A DNA stretch of 64,000 nt from Tipula vernalis (lineage: Eukaryota > Arthropoda > Insecta > Diptera > Tipulidae). How positions within the stretch are numbered: position 1 is the stretch's first letter; each line of letters begins with the position of its first letter. The notes beneath the pieces were generated by a model. The model made no database searches and was not told where the DNA came from. It worked only from the letters and a program-made list of their open reading frames with translations. The stretch lies in the NCBI GenBank assembly GCA_958295665.1, contig OY282560.1, forward strand, positions 262,928,641-262,992,640, in the 5' to 3' direction. Shown piece after piece: positions 1-11,689 of the stretch. The position numbers and the translations under genes are program-made.

Positions 1-256
1 CTCTAGGAATACCAGTCAAAATCATTTGAGTCAAAAATCGAACTTCAGTCCAAAAAATAGTTTTTCGGTCAAAAAACTGTTAGACTGAAATCCATTTTGA
101 CTATTTGGAGTACACAATAATACAGAAAGAAGCAGTATGTTGTGTTCTGAATTTATGTGATTTTTGAAAAAGTGTGGGTAAGGCAGATTGTTGGTTAAGC
201 CAGTGATATGTTGACTATTCAACATGGGTTTACATTTCAACCGAAACTTCCAATTT
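1..256. other. AT-rich left edge, no gene recognised
   Basis: No coding similarity, splice-site pair or RNA gene is recognisable in this stretch. It ends where a long (TA)n tract begins. The two short open frames here show no family motif and are probably chance. Confidence 0.5.
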
Positions 257-738
<482 letters not shown>

Positions 739-739
<1 letters not shown>

Positions 740-1355
740 CGGTTCCATACGAAAACGATCAAAAAATCGCAAACTTTGGCCTGACTTCTTTTGATTTTGA
801 TGATATTTGGTGAAAATGTTCTCCATATGAAATAACTCCACCCACATTGTTTTGTTTTCCTTTACGCCACTCTGTTTCGATACAGGGTGATTTGCCATTT
901 TCTAGTTTCCGTTAAAATTAAAATTTGTAAAGAGCTCGTTATCAAAAACCACTTAACCGATTTTAATATTTGTTAGTTCAATTGAAAGGGATTGAGTTCT
1001 TGTGTTGTATACATTTTTTGAAAAAAATCCAAATTAAATTTTTGTTTATGAAAAAGAGCATTCTTTTGAATAATGTAATTTTTCGGTCTTTTGGGCCACA
1101 ACGAGTTGCCTATTTTTTATTTTTTTTGTAAAAGCTTATTTATTTTACCAGCTAATAAAAAATAAAATAAAATTGCGTTAGGAACAATTTTAAAGTTATG
1201 ATTTTTTTAATACACCAGCCTCGACATATTTTGTGTTTAAATTTTTAATTATTCTACCTGCGTTTTGCACCATTTACTGTATTTTAAAAGGTATTCCTAT
1301 TTTATTTTATGTATTAGTGTTATTTACTATTTTATAGTTTTTTAAAAACAATAAA
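739..1355 (+). repeat. left terminal inverted repeat
   Basis: Matches the reverse complement of 3729-4340 along its whole length with scattered substitutions and small indels. It contains no open frame of its own; the frame running from the TA tract into it is a shadow. Confidence 0.88.
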
Positions 1356-1521
1356 CCAGAAATAAATAATTTTGAAATAATTTTTATTTTGTTATATCAA
1401 ACAGTTTTGAGTTTTTACAAAATGAAGTTTTTTTAATATATAAAGATGTCTTATTAATAGGAGAAAAACTATGATATTGGTGAGTGCCTGGTATTTGCCT
1501 AACTAAGTTATATCTGTTTTT

Positions 1522-3397
1522 TTATTTTCTTTCAATTTTCAAATAATCTTTTGTACTAAACCATGAATAGTTGACTTTTGATTCATTTTTCACAGCCCAT
1601 GAATATAGTTCATATGGCGTGGTTATTTGATTTTCAAACGGTCTTTGTAAACTTGCTCGAACAGCATTCCTCTTGTGAACTCCTCCTAATGCATCACAAG
1701 GTCCTTTTCCGTGGCATGTTGCAAACAAATTCCACTCTGCTTCCAAGTCGAAATCCTCTTTAAAATTGCAGAGATTGTAAAAATTCATTTTATTTTTATA
1801 CTGGGCCCCTGATCCATCGGAAAAAAAATTTTTTTTTGTATTTGTTGTAATTTTTCCTTTATGAAATTGACTAGGCCTTGAATGAATAATCTCACTGCTA
1901 CATGATTGTGCTTTGTTGATTCAGATATAGCCACCAAGCTTGTGAATTTCAATTTATTATGGTTAACATCGCCCGTCGAATGTGATTCTTCATTGTTTTT
2001 ATAGTAAACGGCAAAGGGATGTATCGTACACTGTGCGTTAGACCAATGAGATCCTTGAACCGCATCCTGAACTACGAATGAATAGTTCTCCGAAAAGTGG
2101 CATATCCTTCATCATGGTTTAAATTGGATTTCCTATGTTTCAGGTAAGTTGCTTGTTGTTCTGCAATAAATGAATGCGGTACCAAGTTTTGTAGTTGTTC
2201 GCAAAACTTATCCATAAAAGTCAATGTTGATACGGTAACTGTTTCCATTGTGATCTATCTACTTGTTGCCATTGCTTGAATGTTATTTCTTCTACATCAT
2301 TTTGTAGACAAATCCGTACGGATATTTTCCGTTCCTGGACAGGTTGCACATTCGTTTGATTGGTAAGATGTTGTTGGATTTTTGTAAACAATCTGAAAAA
2401 TTAGTTTCCGATAACTTTCTTGTTCATGTGAAAGGAGTTTCACTGTTTGTATGACATTAAACATAAGTTTAATATTTTGATGATATTTGCAAACGCATAT
2501 ACTATGTGTGCCGCTGGAATTTGCCAAAACGCAGTGTCCTGGACGAAGTGAAGCAAATTTTGAAAATCCAATTATTTTACTCGGGTGTGTTTTTTTAAAG
2601 ATTTGACATGCTTCCTTTAAATTACAATCCTTCCGATGAAATTGTTTCGAAGTCTCGTTTTCCTGGACATATCCTACTTATGTCGTCATCATCAAAAAAA
2701 TTCTGCACACACTTTGCCAGTTCTTGGTTAAGGACCTTAGATCCACATTTGAAATTCGGTGTTGACATTATTCCATTTTCCTCTTGAATCTGTTTTGCTC
2801 TCCTTGCCATATAATAAGAAACACTAAATTCTCGTTGAATTTTTCGAGCAGAGCAGCTTATTGGTAACGATGTTAATACCATATATTTTTCACTGAAGGT
2901 ATTGGAATTTTCACACTTTTCTCGTAATTGTTGAATTATTTTATTATTATCGCCTTCAGTGTTATTTTGAATTTCACCAGAGCTACAAAGTAGTTGAAAT
3001 ATTTCCTCAGAAATTTTTGCTGCAACTTCTTGCATTTTTTGTTTCTTATAATTGTCAGATCTCATTTTCAAACGTACTATAGGAGAACTATTGATTTACT
3101 GTAAAGTAGAGTTGAGTGATGAAAGGTCAGGATAGACGTATTGCTTCTCACTTGATATTATTGAAATCTTTGATGGTGATGATGATGGTGATGTAAGTGG
3201 TGAACTGTTTTGATCCAAATTAATTTGTTGAACGTCAAAAGGTCCTGAAGCTTTAATATTTCGAAGTAGCATGAAGTACAAATGTTCCCTCCTTTAATTA
3301 AGCAAACACTTTTTGTATGAGCTATCTCAATTATATAATTAGAGAATTTACGAATACACGATCTATTTTTAAGGCACATTTCACACTTAATTTTCAT
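1522..3397 (-). pseudogene. transposase-like gene of the long-TIR element (HGKGPCD family)
   Basis: Read from 3397 down to 1522, the minus strand encodes one protein in several frames. The order is: a cysteine-rich start (near 3390-3290), a Ser/Pro-rich linker, a segment ending in a PGKRDF motif (near 2640), then GFSKFASLRPGHCVLA and HSICVCKYHQNIKLM (2440-2580), then VQDAVQG (near 2075), then FFSDGSGAQYKNK (near 1800-1830) and HGKGPCDALGG (1680-1715). From memory this motif order matches a repetitive, uncharacterised insect protein family. The acidic residues in the QDA, SDG and PCD motifs are candidate catalytic residues, but that is inference. At least one stop (near 2079) and several frameshifts (near 2290, 2530-2620 and 3080) break it. 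It lies wholly inside the inverted repeats, so it is probably the element's own mobilising protein. Confidence 0.75.
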
Positions 3398-3728
3398 ATT
3401 GAAACTTTAATATCTTTACGGTGTTTAAATTTTACTTCAAATTCACGTTTACAAATGACATAAATATAACAGTTCCATCGTATTTAAATGGAAATATTTT
3501 ATTTGAAAGCTAAGTTTTAGCCTCCTAAGTTTTAAGTATACCTGATGAAATTGTTAAAAGTTAAAATTTATTTTTGTTAAAATACCAAATGACGTCATAT
3601 TAACAGACCAAATGTGGCAGACCCGTTTTCCTGAACAAAAGAAAACTTTATAAAGTGATAATGCTGTAGTTATTCGAAACTGTACTCCTATATTTTTGGA
3701 ACAACCTATAATAAAGTTTTTATAGTTT

Positions 3729-4340
3729 TATTGCTTTTAAAAAACTATAAAATAGTAAATAACACTAATACATAAAATAAAATAGGAATACCTTTTAAAA
3801 TACAGTAAACGGTGCAAAACGCAGGTAGAATAATTAAAAGTTGTGTTTTTTTAAACACAAAATACGTCGAGGCTGGTGTATTAAAAAAATCATAACTTTA
3901 AAATTGTTCCTAACGCAATTTTTTTTAATTTTTTATTAGTTGGTAAAATATATAAGCTCTAAAAAAATAAAAAATAGGCAACTCGTTGTGGCCCAAAAGA
4001 CCGAAAAATGACATTATTCAAAAGAATTCTCTTTTTCATAAACAAAAATTTAATTTGGATTTTTTTCAAAAAATTTATATAAAACAAGAACTCAATCCCT
4101 TTCAATTGAACTAACAAATATTGAAATCGGTTAAGTGGTTTTTGAGAACGAGCTCTTCACAAATTTTAATTTTAACGAAAAGCAGAAAATGGCAAATCAC
4201 CCTGTATCAAAACATAGTGACGTAGAGGAAAACAAATCAATGTGGGTGGAGTTATTTCATATGACGAACATTTGCACCAAATTTCATCAAAATCAAAAGG
4301 GGTCAGGCCAAAGGCTAATTGTTATCGTATGGAATCGCTG
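3729..4340 (-). repeat. right terminal inverted repeat
   Basis: Inverted partner of 739-1355. It is followed immediately by a short interrupted (TA)n run at 4341-4379. Confidence 0.88.
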
Positions 4341-4378
<38 letters not shown>

Positions 4379-4379
4379 T

Positions 4380-7029
4380 TGTTCACAATAAACATAAAAT
4401 ACATATTGCTTAGTAATATAAATTTAGTAATAGTTGTTATCAGTGTTTTACGTAGATAGAATGAGTATATAAACTGTAGCAATTTTATTGATAATAAATC
4501 AGAATAAACTTGAAAAACAACAAAGTTGTTTCTCATAATAAATAGTTAGGAACCACCCGACGTAACCTAACTAAATTATCTAAATTATATTAATCCCATT
4601 AACAAAGGATTAACATAGTTTATTTTCTAACTAATCTGGGCCCACCGGTGGTAACTAGTTATAAAATCACAATATAATTATATTCTAACTAGTTCACTCG
4701 AACATTAAGGTGACATTTAACAGATATGTTTGATTGAATATTAAGTACCTAAATTAAAACAAAAGTGGCTCACTACTGCAATTTTTTAGTAATTTCTATT
4801 AAAAATATTTATCGGTTTAACCGTTAAATTAAAAAAATAATGTTGAGGAAATCTCTGTGTTATTTATCATGTAGCCAGGTCTTCTTAAACAATAAAATGC
4901 CCGTAATTCAAAACGAGGTAAAATTGAACCATTACACGACCATTCCTAAACGAAACGAACAAATAAACTAAATTGAAAGAAAATGAAAATTCGTACCAAA
5001 AATAAGACAAACATAACGAAATTATTTTTAAGCTTATTTTGAAACTTTAGATTTTTTCTCGACAACACGACATATTTTTACATTTTCTTTTTTTAAACAT
5101 TTTATTCTTTACAAGAAGTCTTAGTATATATGGTCTTAGCTTATATAATATTGTTTCTCAGGCGTACCCAATATCGAAACTCCTATATTGTTCTATTGTT
5201 GTTAATTTGAATTGCTTTCTATAAGATTGTTGTCGTAATTATTCACAATAAAACTCTTACAATAATTTGAAACATTGTCATAATTTTATTTATTAAAGAA
5301 CCGGATTTTAAAACAATCATTTTATTAGTTAGGTATATCAAAATGTTTACCAATCTGCATCTGTTCATTAAACAAATTAAATTACTCTTTCAAGAAATTT
5401 CTTAAAACAGCCAACAGTTCATTAACCATAATTACATTCCAGCAGATGTATCACGCTTTTTAAAATCTTAGTAAGAGTGCCAAAAATACACAAGAAGTCG
5501 GTATTAGCAATAAGTTATAATTAAATATCTATAATTATGAGTTTGAGTGGTTTTTAAACCAGCCAACTGAACCTAAAAATAATTAATCTTTGGATTTCCT
5601 TGTAATAATAATCTCAACATCGACAAACATAAAAAAATTCCAAGATTGGTCACTGTCATCAAAAAATCCATGGCTATTTAATGTGAGTAAATTAGTAATC
5701 AAAAAGGTAAATTATCTAAATTCAAGATTAAGTCACAAGAAATTAGGTTAATTTTAAATCTTCTTAACCGCAACACAATAAAACTGAACTCGGTTAGGTG
5801 GGTTTCATCGAATTATAATATAAAAACCATATGCCACCACACCAAATCCAAATATTTCAGTTTAAAAAATAAAAAAAAATCTCGCGCTTTAAAAATCCGT
5901 ACACACAACAAAAATTGACAATAAACCACTTAGAGGAAAACATAACGGTATTTATTTATGATGTATATAAAAAAAGCATAACGAACAGAAGAAAAAAAAA
6001 ATTCTGTAAGATTTCCTTCTATATAGCTATACACACATACCATAAGATGATCTTTTGTTACAATACAGAAGAAATAAAAGTTTTATTATTTTGGGTTTCA
6101 TTTCACTTGTTCAAACGTCTTAAATTCTCTTTTTATAGGTTTATAACGTTGAATAAATATAAGAAGGTTTGAATAAATTTTACAAAAATTTAGATTTCTT
6201 TACCGTTTTAACTCTTTTATACTTAATAAATTTAGAGCAGAATATTGGAGAAACTACCCCCCATCCATATACATATGCACACCTTATCGCGTTAATAAAC
6301 TATTTCTTTTTTAATACGATCTCACTCAAAATCTATAAACGAAACAAATTGATTTGAATGAATTAGAATAAAATTAGAGAAGCAATTTAGATGTTTTTTT
6401 TTGATATTTTTATCGTTGTTGGTTTGTTTGAAGTGTGTTTTAGAGAGCATTAATTCTAAAAAAAATAAATTTGTATTATAAATAGTTTTTGTAAATAGAA
6501 ATTTTTTATAGTTTTCAAACTTTATGCTCGAATTGTCTGAAAATTAATTTATTTTTTCTTATGTGGTATTAATAAAATACCGATTTTAGCAGTTTTATGA
6601 TTTATGAGTTGTGTTTAGGGTTAAAGTTTCATACGTAAAATTTATATGAAATGTATTTTCATGTGTGCATACGGAGCGGTATACGGATCACTCTATTCAT
6701 ATAGACCTGTAATAGTTTATTTTTATTTAATAGTCGTCTTTTTCAGTAGGACACCCAGCAAACATTTTTGTTTGGTCGGCATTTTAAGGTAATCTAGAAC
6801 CTCAAAATTATAGACACGATCTTCAGTATTTCCTTGGTAATTACGCAAACAATTTTAAGGTAATCTCAAATTAATATATACAATTGAATTATAAACATTA
6901 AATTAACATTTTTTTAGTGCAATCATTACTGAAATTAATTTCTAAATTTTAATTCATCACAAAATCTTTTAATAAAACTTAAATTATAAAACTAATTATC
7001 ACTATAGCAAAATCAATAATTATTTAAGT
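4380..7029. other. AT-rich intergenic DNA, no gene
   Basis: Open frames at 5915-6172 and 6169-6357 are low-complexity, lysine- and phenylalanine-rich, and match no family I know. No splice-site pair with coding content was found. A weak, diverged resemblance to the interior of the MITE at 21169-21428 occurs around 6670-6705. A fragment of the repeat described at 9640-9960 lies at 6760-6890. Confidence 0.5.
6760..6890 (+). repeat. fragment of a TTTTAAGGTAATCT repeat
   Basis: Contains TTTTAAGGTAATCT twice plus GACACGATCTTCAGTATTT. The second of these matches the reverse complement of sequence near 9820-9845. The LINE at 7030-9176 therefore lies between two partly inverted fragments of one repeat family. 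Confidence 0.5.
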
Positions 7030-9176
7030 ATGTCAAATAATTGTAACAAAAACAAGCATTTTTTGTCTTTAGAAACATTTAACCGTCAAACATGTCAGGT
7101 TTTGTCACTAAATTTACTCTACATTAATATAAATCGCTTAAAAAACAAAATTAATAGTCTTGAGTATCTATTACACTCACTGAAGCAACAAGTCCATGTT
7201 GTTGTTTTAACTGAAACATTTTTAAGCAATTTAGAAACACAGTTTTATAACCTATCCCAATATAATACCTTTCATAGTACTAGAGATCATAGAGAAGGTG
7301 GTGGGATTTCCGTTTTTGTTCATACAAGTATAGAATTTTAACATATTTATAAAGAAATACAGCTAATCTTTGAATCTAACATTAATACGTATTTACAAAC
7401 TGCCCCACACTTCAATTTGTGATTTTTTAATTGCCTTTAACAGAATCATCTCAAAACACAGAAATACGATCATAATTGGAGACTTTAATTTGAATTTACT
7501 AAACGTTTTTGAATCACAAATATGTAATTACAAATCTATACTACAAATAAATGGTCTCAATATAATAAATAACATTTGTAGATCATATGCTACCCGAATA
7601 CAGGGAAATTGCCATACGATTATCGACCATGTACTATGAACATTTAAAAATTCGTTTTATATTGTCTATGGAGAAACAGATTTAAGTGACCATCGGTATC
7701 TTTTTACAAAATTTGTGATATCTAAAAAATCTATGAATATACCACACAAAAATTTTGGTTGATAATGATAAAATAATTAAATCTATTTTAGATAACTCAA
7801 ATTGTTTTATTGATTTAGAAAGCCTGTATGAAAGTTTGACATGCTCTATTAAAAAATTTACAACTCACATTATTTCTAACCTAAAAATAAACTCATACAG
7901 GATACCTCGGTTTAATACAGAGCTTAAACAAATAAAAAACTCAAGAGATAAAGTTTATAAATTACATAAAAACTATCCAAATAATGCCTTCTTTTCGAAC
8001 TCGTTAAGGGAACTTAATACATTGTTCAAGGCGCGCATTAAATTTTATGAAAAACAATATTTCATTCGGGAATTTACAAAAAAATATGAACCATTCTAAG
8101 TCAATGTGGAAGCTTATACATCAAATACTGACAAACTCCCGATTTATTGAACCACCTTGCATTGAGCTAAAAATTATGGATGTAGTACCAAATGACCCAC
8201 TGGTTGTTGCTAACCAATTTGTAGAATTTTTTAATAATGTTGGTACTAATATTATCCACCTACCTTGTTTTATTGTGCACCGGCCCGTAAAATAAAAACT
8301 ACATTACATGCACTAGAACATACAAATGAAACTGAAATCCAAAGAATAATTGATAATTTGGACTCAAATGTGTCTAGTGGTTACGATCAAATTAATGCTG
8401 GACAAGTTAAGAAATTGGACACCATTTTAACACCGTTATTAACAAAATCAATTAATAAATGGATTGACAATAAGCATTTTCCTAAAATTATGAAAGTGGC
8501 TAGAATAACACCCATATTTAAAAGTGGTGATAAATTTTCATTTGAGAACTATAGGCCAATCTCGGTTCTACCAATAATGAGTCAAATTTTCGAACGAGTT
8601 CGAAACTCACATTAACTCTATAAAAACAAAAATATCACCATTTATAGGAGCGCTCAGACGAACAGCACAATATATTCCTGAAAATCTGTCGTACAGTCTA
8701 TATTACAGCTACACCCATTCGCACCTTATCTATCTAACACAGATCTGGGGTTCAGCTAGTAAATATCTAATAAATGAATTGCAAATATTACAAAACAAAT
8801 CGTTAAAAGCAATAAGAAATTTACCATACATCTAATCAGTTATACAGCGACAAAATCTTGCCTATATCCAAACTTATTGAATTTGAATATATCTTTACCA
8901 TATATAAAATCAAATTTAGTATTATAAGATGTAATGTTGATCTAGCTACGTACTAATTTCTATTCAATTGAGAGAACTACTAGAAATTGCAACAATTTAC
9001 GTTTGGCAAACTTTAAACTCGCATTAACTCAAAATAGTACATTTTATAGAGGAGTTGAGTTATTCAATAAATTACCGGAATCCAATAAAGTCCTACCTAT
9101 GGGAGTTTTTAAATCGACACTAAAAAACCAACTCTACAATAGATACAAACAAGACTATGATATGCTTCATACCTGA
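7030..9176 (+). pseudogene. LINE ORF2 relic: AP endonuclease plus RT ends, RT core deleted
   Basis: Frames in sequence give an endonuclease-exonuclease-phosphatase domain: LNINRLKNK-like start, VVLTETFL, GGGISVFVH (7030-7341) and IIGDFNLNLL (near 7480). A linker follows (7755-8295), then the RT entry region with VARITPIFKSGD and ENYRPISVLPIMSQIFERV (8490-8605). The sequence then jumps to the post-palm region (KTKISPFIGALRR, then a Y..SHL...IWG segment, 8625-8830) and a C-terminal tail ending at a TGA (9174-9176). The palm with the Y/FxDD catalytic motif is absent, so about 200 codons appear deleted near 8605-8625. Several frameshifts are also present. It belongs to the CR1/Jockey group, but the exact clade is uncertain. 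No upstream ORF1 is visible. Confidence 0.8.
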
Positions 9177-9283
9177 TTTTAGATTTATAAAAATATTTTT
9201 TTTGGTTTTTTTTTTTCATATTAAATATAAATGTTTGTTTTTGATACATTATATTCATTTGTATATATTTGATATTTGTATAT

Positions 9284-9530
9284 ATAGTCCGAACCAAAAT
9301 TATTTGTACCTGCTAAATTTTTGATGCAACGTAACGCAAACAACTTTAAAAATAATATAAATAATAAACTTTTTGAAAACATTAATTTTAATTCAATAAA
9401 TTTAATTACTCTGCTTTACATTTCTATCTATTTTTAAATTTTAGTTCTAGGAGAAGTTACAGTTAATTTTGCTTTTGCCAAAATTATTTGTACCCTCAAA
9501 TTTGTTCTCAATATTATTTGTACAATATGG
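9284..9530 (+). repeat. Tc1-like terminus with direct-repeat (IR/DR) layout
   Basis: CCAAAATTATTTGTACC occurs near 9293-9309 and 9478-9494, with a weaker copy (ATATTATTTGTAC) near 9507. The outer copy follows a TA-rich flank and AGTCCGAA. Paired direct repeats about 185 bp apart resemble the outer and inner transposase-binding repeats in one end of IR/DR-type Tc1 elements. No opposite end and no transposase follow, so this is a truncated end. Confidence 0.45.
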
Positions 9531-9639
9531 AAAAAATCAAAATAAAATACTAAATCAAATAAATTTCAGATTATTTTTTGCTAATTAAATAATGATATAG
9601 TCACTCATATTTTGTATGCAGATTGTCGGTTTTTGTTTA

Positions 9640-9960
9640 GCCTCTATAAGATCTAGCAAGTGGTTCAAAAATTTGGGTCTTCAGTATTTACTCGGTAATT
9701 TTGAAGAAATTTTAAGGTAATCTGAAACCATAAAATAACCGCAATATCTTAAAGTAAATTTACTTTAACGGATCGGTAATTTTAAAATTATAGATTATCT
9801 TAAAATATCGACAAAATTGCGGAAAAATACTGAAGATTGTGTCGTTAATTCACTAATAAAATACCTTAAAAAGTACATAATTTAGTGCTTTCGAGTAAGT
9901 CGAAATGACCGTGTCGGTAATTATGTGGTTTTAGATTACGTGTAAATGTTGTTACCGTTA
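9640..9960 (+). repeat. dispersed repeat with internal inverted segments
   Basis: Contains TCTTCAGTATTTACTCGGTAA near its start and the inverted form AATACTGAAGATTGTGTCG near 9820-9845. AAATTTTAAGGTAATCTGAAA is partly mirrored by AGATTATCTTAAAATAT. It is probably a small foldback or MITE relic, and shares words with 6760-6890. Confidence 0.45.
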
Positions 9961-10092
9961 TTACTTCATCTACTGTTAACATTTATAAGCTTTTATAAAA
10001 GTTGGAAGTGTTTCTAGCCCCCAGAACTAATTTCTTAGAAAACTTGTTGGTAGAGCATTTCAAAGTTTGGACATGGTTTTATTCACTAAATT

Positions 10093-10340
10093 AAAAGACC
10101 AAATTCCTATAGAGTTACAATCAAATTTAACATATAAATTAAAATATTCGTGTGGAAAAGAGTATGTGGAATGTGGGTCAAACTAAACAAAATTTTAAAA
10201 AACGGGTTCGTCAACATATTTACGATTCTACGTATGAGTGACGGCTTAATCACAGCGCTTTATCGCCAACACAAGACTTCCTTTTATGAACAGGGAGTTT
10301 TGAGAAACTTATGTGAGAAACTTCAGTGAACAATAAACAT
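10093..10340 (+). pseudogene. Penelope-like element GIY-YIG endonuclease relic
   Basis: Translation gives DQIPIELQSNLTYKLKYSCG followed, after a one-base shift near 10172, by VGQTKQNFKKRVRQH and then NHSALSP. This is the layout of the GIY-YIG nuclease at the C-terminus of Penelope-like elements: IP..SN..YK..C..C, then YVGQT, then a basic helix with R..QH. Stops and frameshifts make it inactive. No RT portion is visible upstream. A hammerhead-like motif of the kind linked to such elements lies 3.4 kb away at 13690-13720, but nothing joins the two. Confidence 0.65.
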
Positions 10341-10554
10341 TCAAATTTATTCTATTGGACAAAAAACACAATAAAAATAAAAAGTGCAGTGTAAACAAAA
10401 ATGTCAATAAAATATTTTGTGGAAATTGGCTTTAGTTTACAGAAACTAAAATAATACTAGCAATTGCGCAAATATTAATTGCAATAAAGAAAACTATACG
10501 TGAGTAAAGTACAAAATTGTTCGCTTCAAATCACTCAAAAAAAAAAAAAAAACA

Positions 10555-11640
10555 AATTCAACAGACGTATCATCTCAACAACTAAATTATTCTCCGATGT
10601 CGATCAAACATCCCGGATTTACCATGGCTAACAAAAGGGGTAGAAGCACTAGTCCTATATCACCTAACACTAAATGCAAACAAATGAAGATACATAAATG
10701 ATTACTGGTTAGCGCAACCTGCGGTGCTTTTACCTACACGATTTCATAGTTTGCCCGAGGAGGTTGAAGAACCGCCCAAACAAAAAAAATGGCGCCACCA
10801 ATATTTGTGAGAGGCGTAGAAACAATCAATTCTTTACATGTCTTGGTAAAGGAACTGGCTGAACACAGCTTCGATTTAAAAGTAATGGGAACTAACCAGT
10901 TTAAAATCCAGTTAAAAGATACCGAGGTGGTTGATTAGAGACCTGGCGGAGCGAACCACCGAATTCCATTCGTTCCAACAGAAAATACGTTCCAACATCA
11001 ATTAATACTGAAGATTTAAAAAGTGAGTACATAGGTGCAATGCGTGTTCTGTAAAGGTAGCCATCCAGCCAACTATAGAGGTTGCAGCGTTTGCAAAGAA
11101 GTTCAAGCTCGCAGACTTCCGCCTCTGAGAGAAAAAATGAGGTTTCTCCTTGGGTTGTTTGATGTAGTGCATATAATTCACTAGATCAGTATAAGTTTAA
11201 CGTAAATGGCGAGAATTGTATTTTTGTAGTTTGGTCGTAGCTACCTGATGAGTAGAGCAACTTTTTAGTATGGAACCAAACTACCAACATAGGAACTCAA
11301 GAGGGGTTTTCATTTTAGAAGAGTAATACATTGCTATAAATGTTATACATAACTCTTGGGCTAAAGTACGAAGGGGCAGGGGCGCTTATGATATATCTAT
11401 TTTTTTTCAGTAGATATGTATATTATGAGTGATTCAAAAAAGTCGCAGCCCACCACAAAACCGAACCCATCTTATCAGTTATTTACTGGAACAACATATC
11501 TGCAGAAAATCAAAGAGTCAAACTTCGGAAAGACTACCATTCAACGCACAATTCTAAAAGTAAAGAAAAATTGTCCGAGCAGTCTTCTACACAACAGTGG
11601 GAAAATATGGCGGAAAAAGAAATGACCAAAATGGATACCA
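10555..11640 (+). pseudogene. Jockey-type LINE ORF1 (gag-like) relic
   Basis: Reading across frames gives a Ser/Pro/Lys-rich start (RGRSTSPISPNTK), then APPIFVRGVETINSLHVLVK (10790-10850) with a following FKIQLKDTEV, then a C-terminal CVFCKGSHPANYRGC (near 11045-11090) and QARRLPPLRE. PPIfv.GV and the zinc-knuckle-like C..C.G.HPANYRGC are hallmarks of Jockey ORF1 proteins, which bind RNA and package the element. The middle, where the other knuckles should lie, appears deleted near 10970-11040. The later frame at 11416-11625 is probably the ORF1 tail. Confidence 0.72.
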
Positions 11641-11689
11641 TGCTTATCTTCTAACGAACATTGTCTCCAAATCATTCAATGTCTAGAAC

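Larger units (their letters stand above)
739..4340 (-). mobile_element. 3.6-kb DNA transposon with ~615-bp terminal inverted repeats
   Basis: The left arm (739-1355) and right arm (3729-4340) are inverted copies of each other at high identity. The outer ends read GCGGTTCCATACGA on the left and, in reverse complement, GCGATTCCATACGA on the right. Both ends abut (TA)n runs (257-738 and 4341-4379), so the element sits in a TA microsatellite or targets TA. Between the arms lies one minus-strand gene, broken by frameshifts. The superfamily is not assigned, because no textbook terminus such as CCC, CACTA or GGG is present. Confidence 0.85.

Noticed and set aside
5915..6357. Two adjoining small open frames as a possible gene
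   Set aside because: Lys/Phe/Ile-rich translation of AT-rich DNA with no motif, splice site or conservation clue.
6660..6710. Relic of the 21169-21428 MITE family
   Set aside because: About 38 bp with partial identity and no inverted ends. Could be chance in AT-rich DNA.
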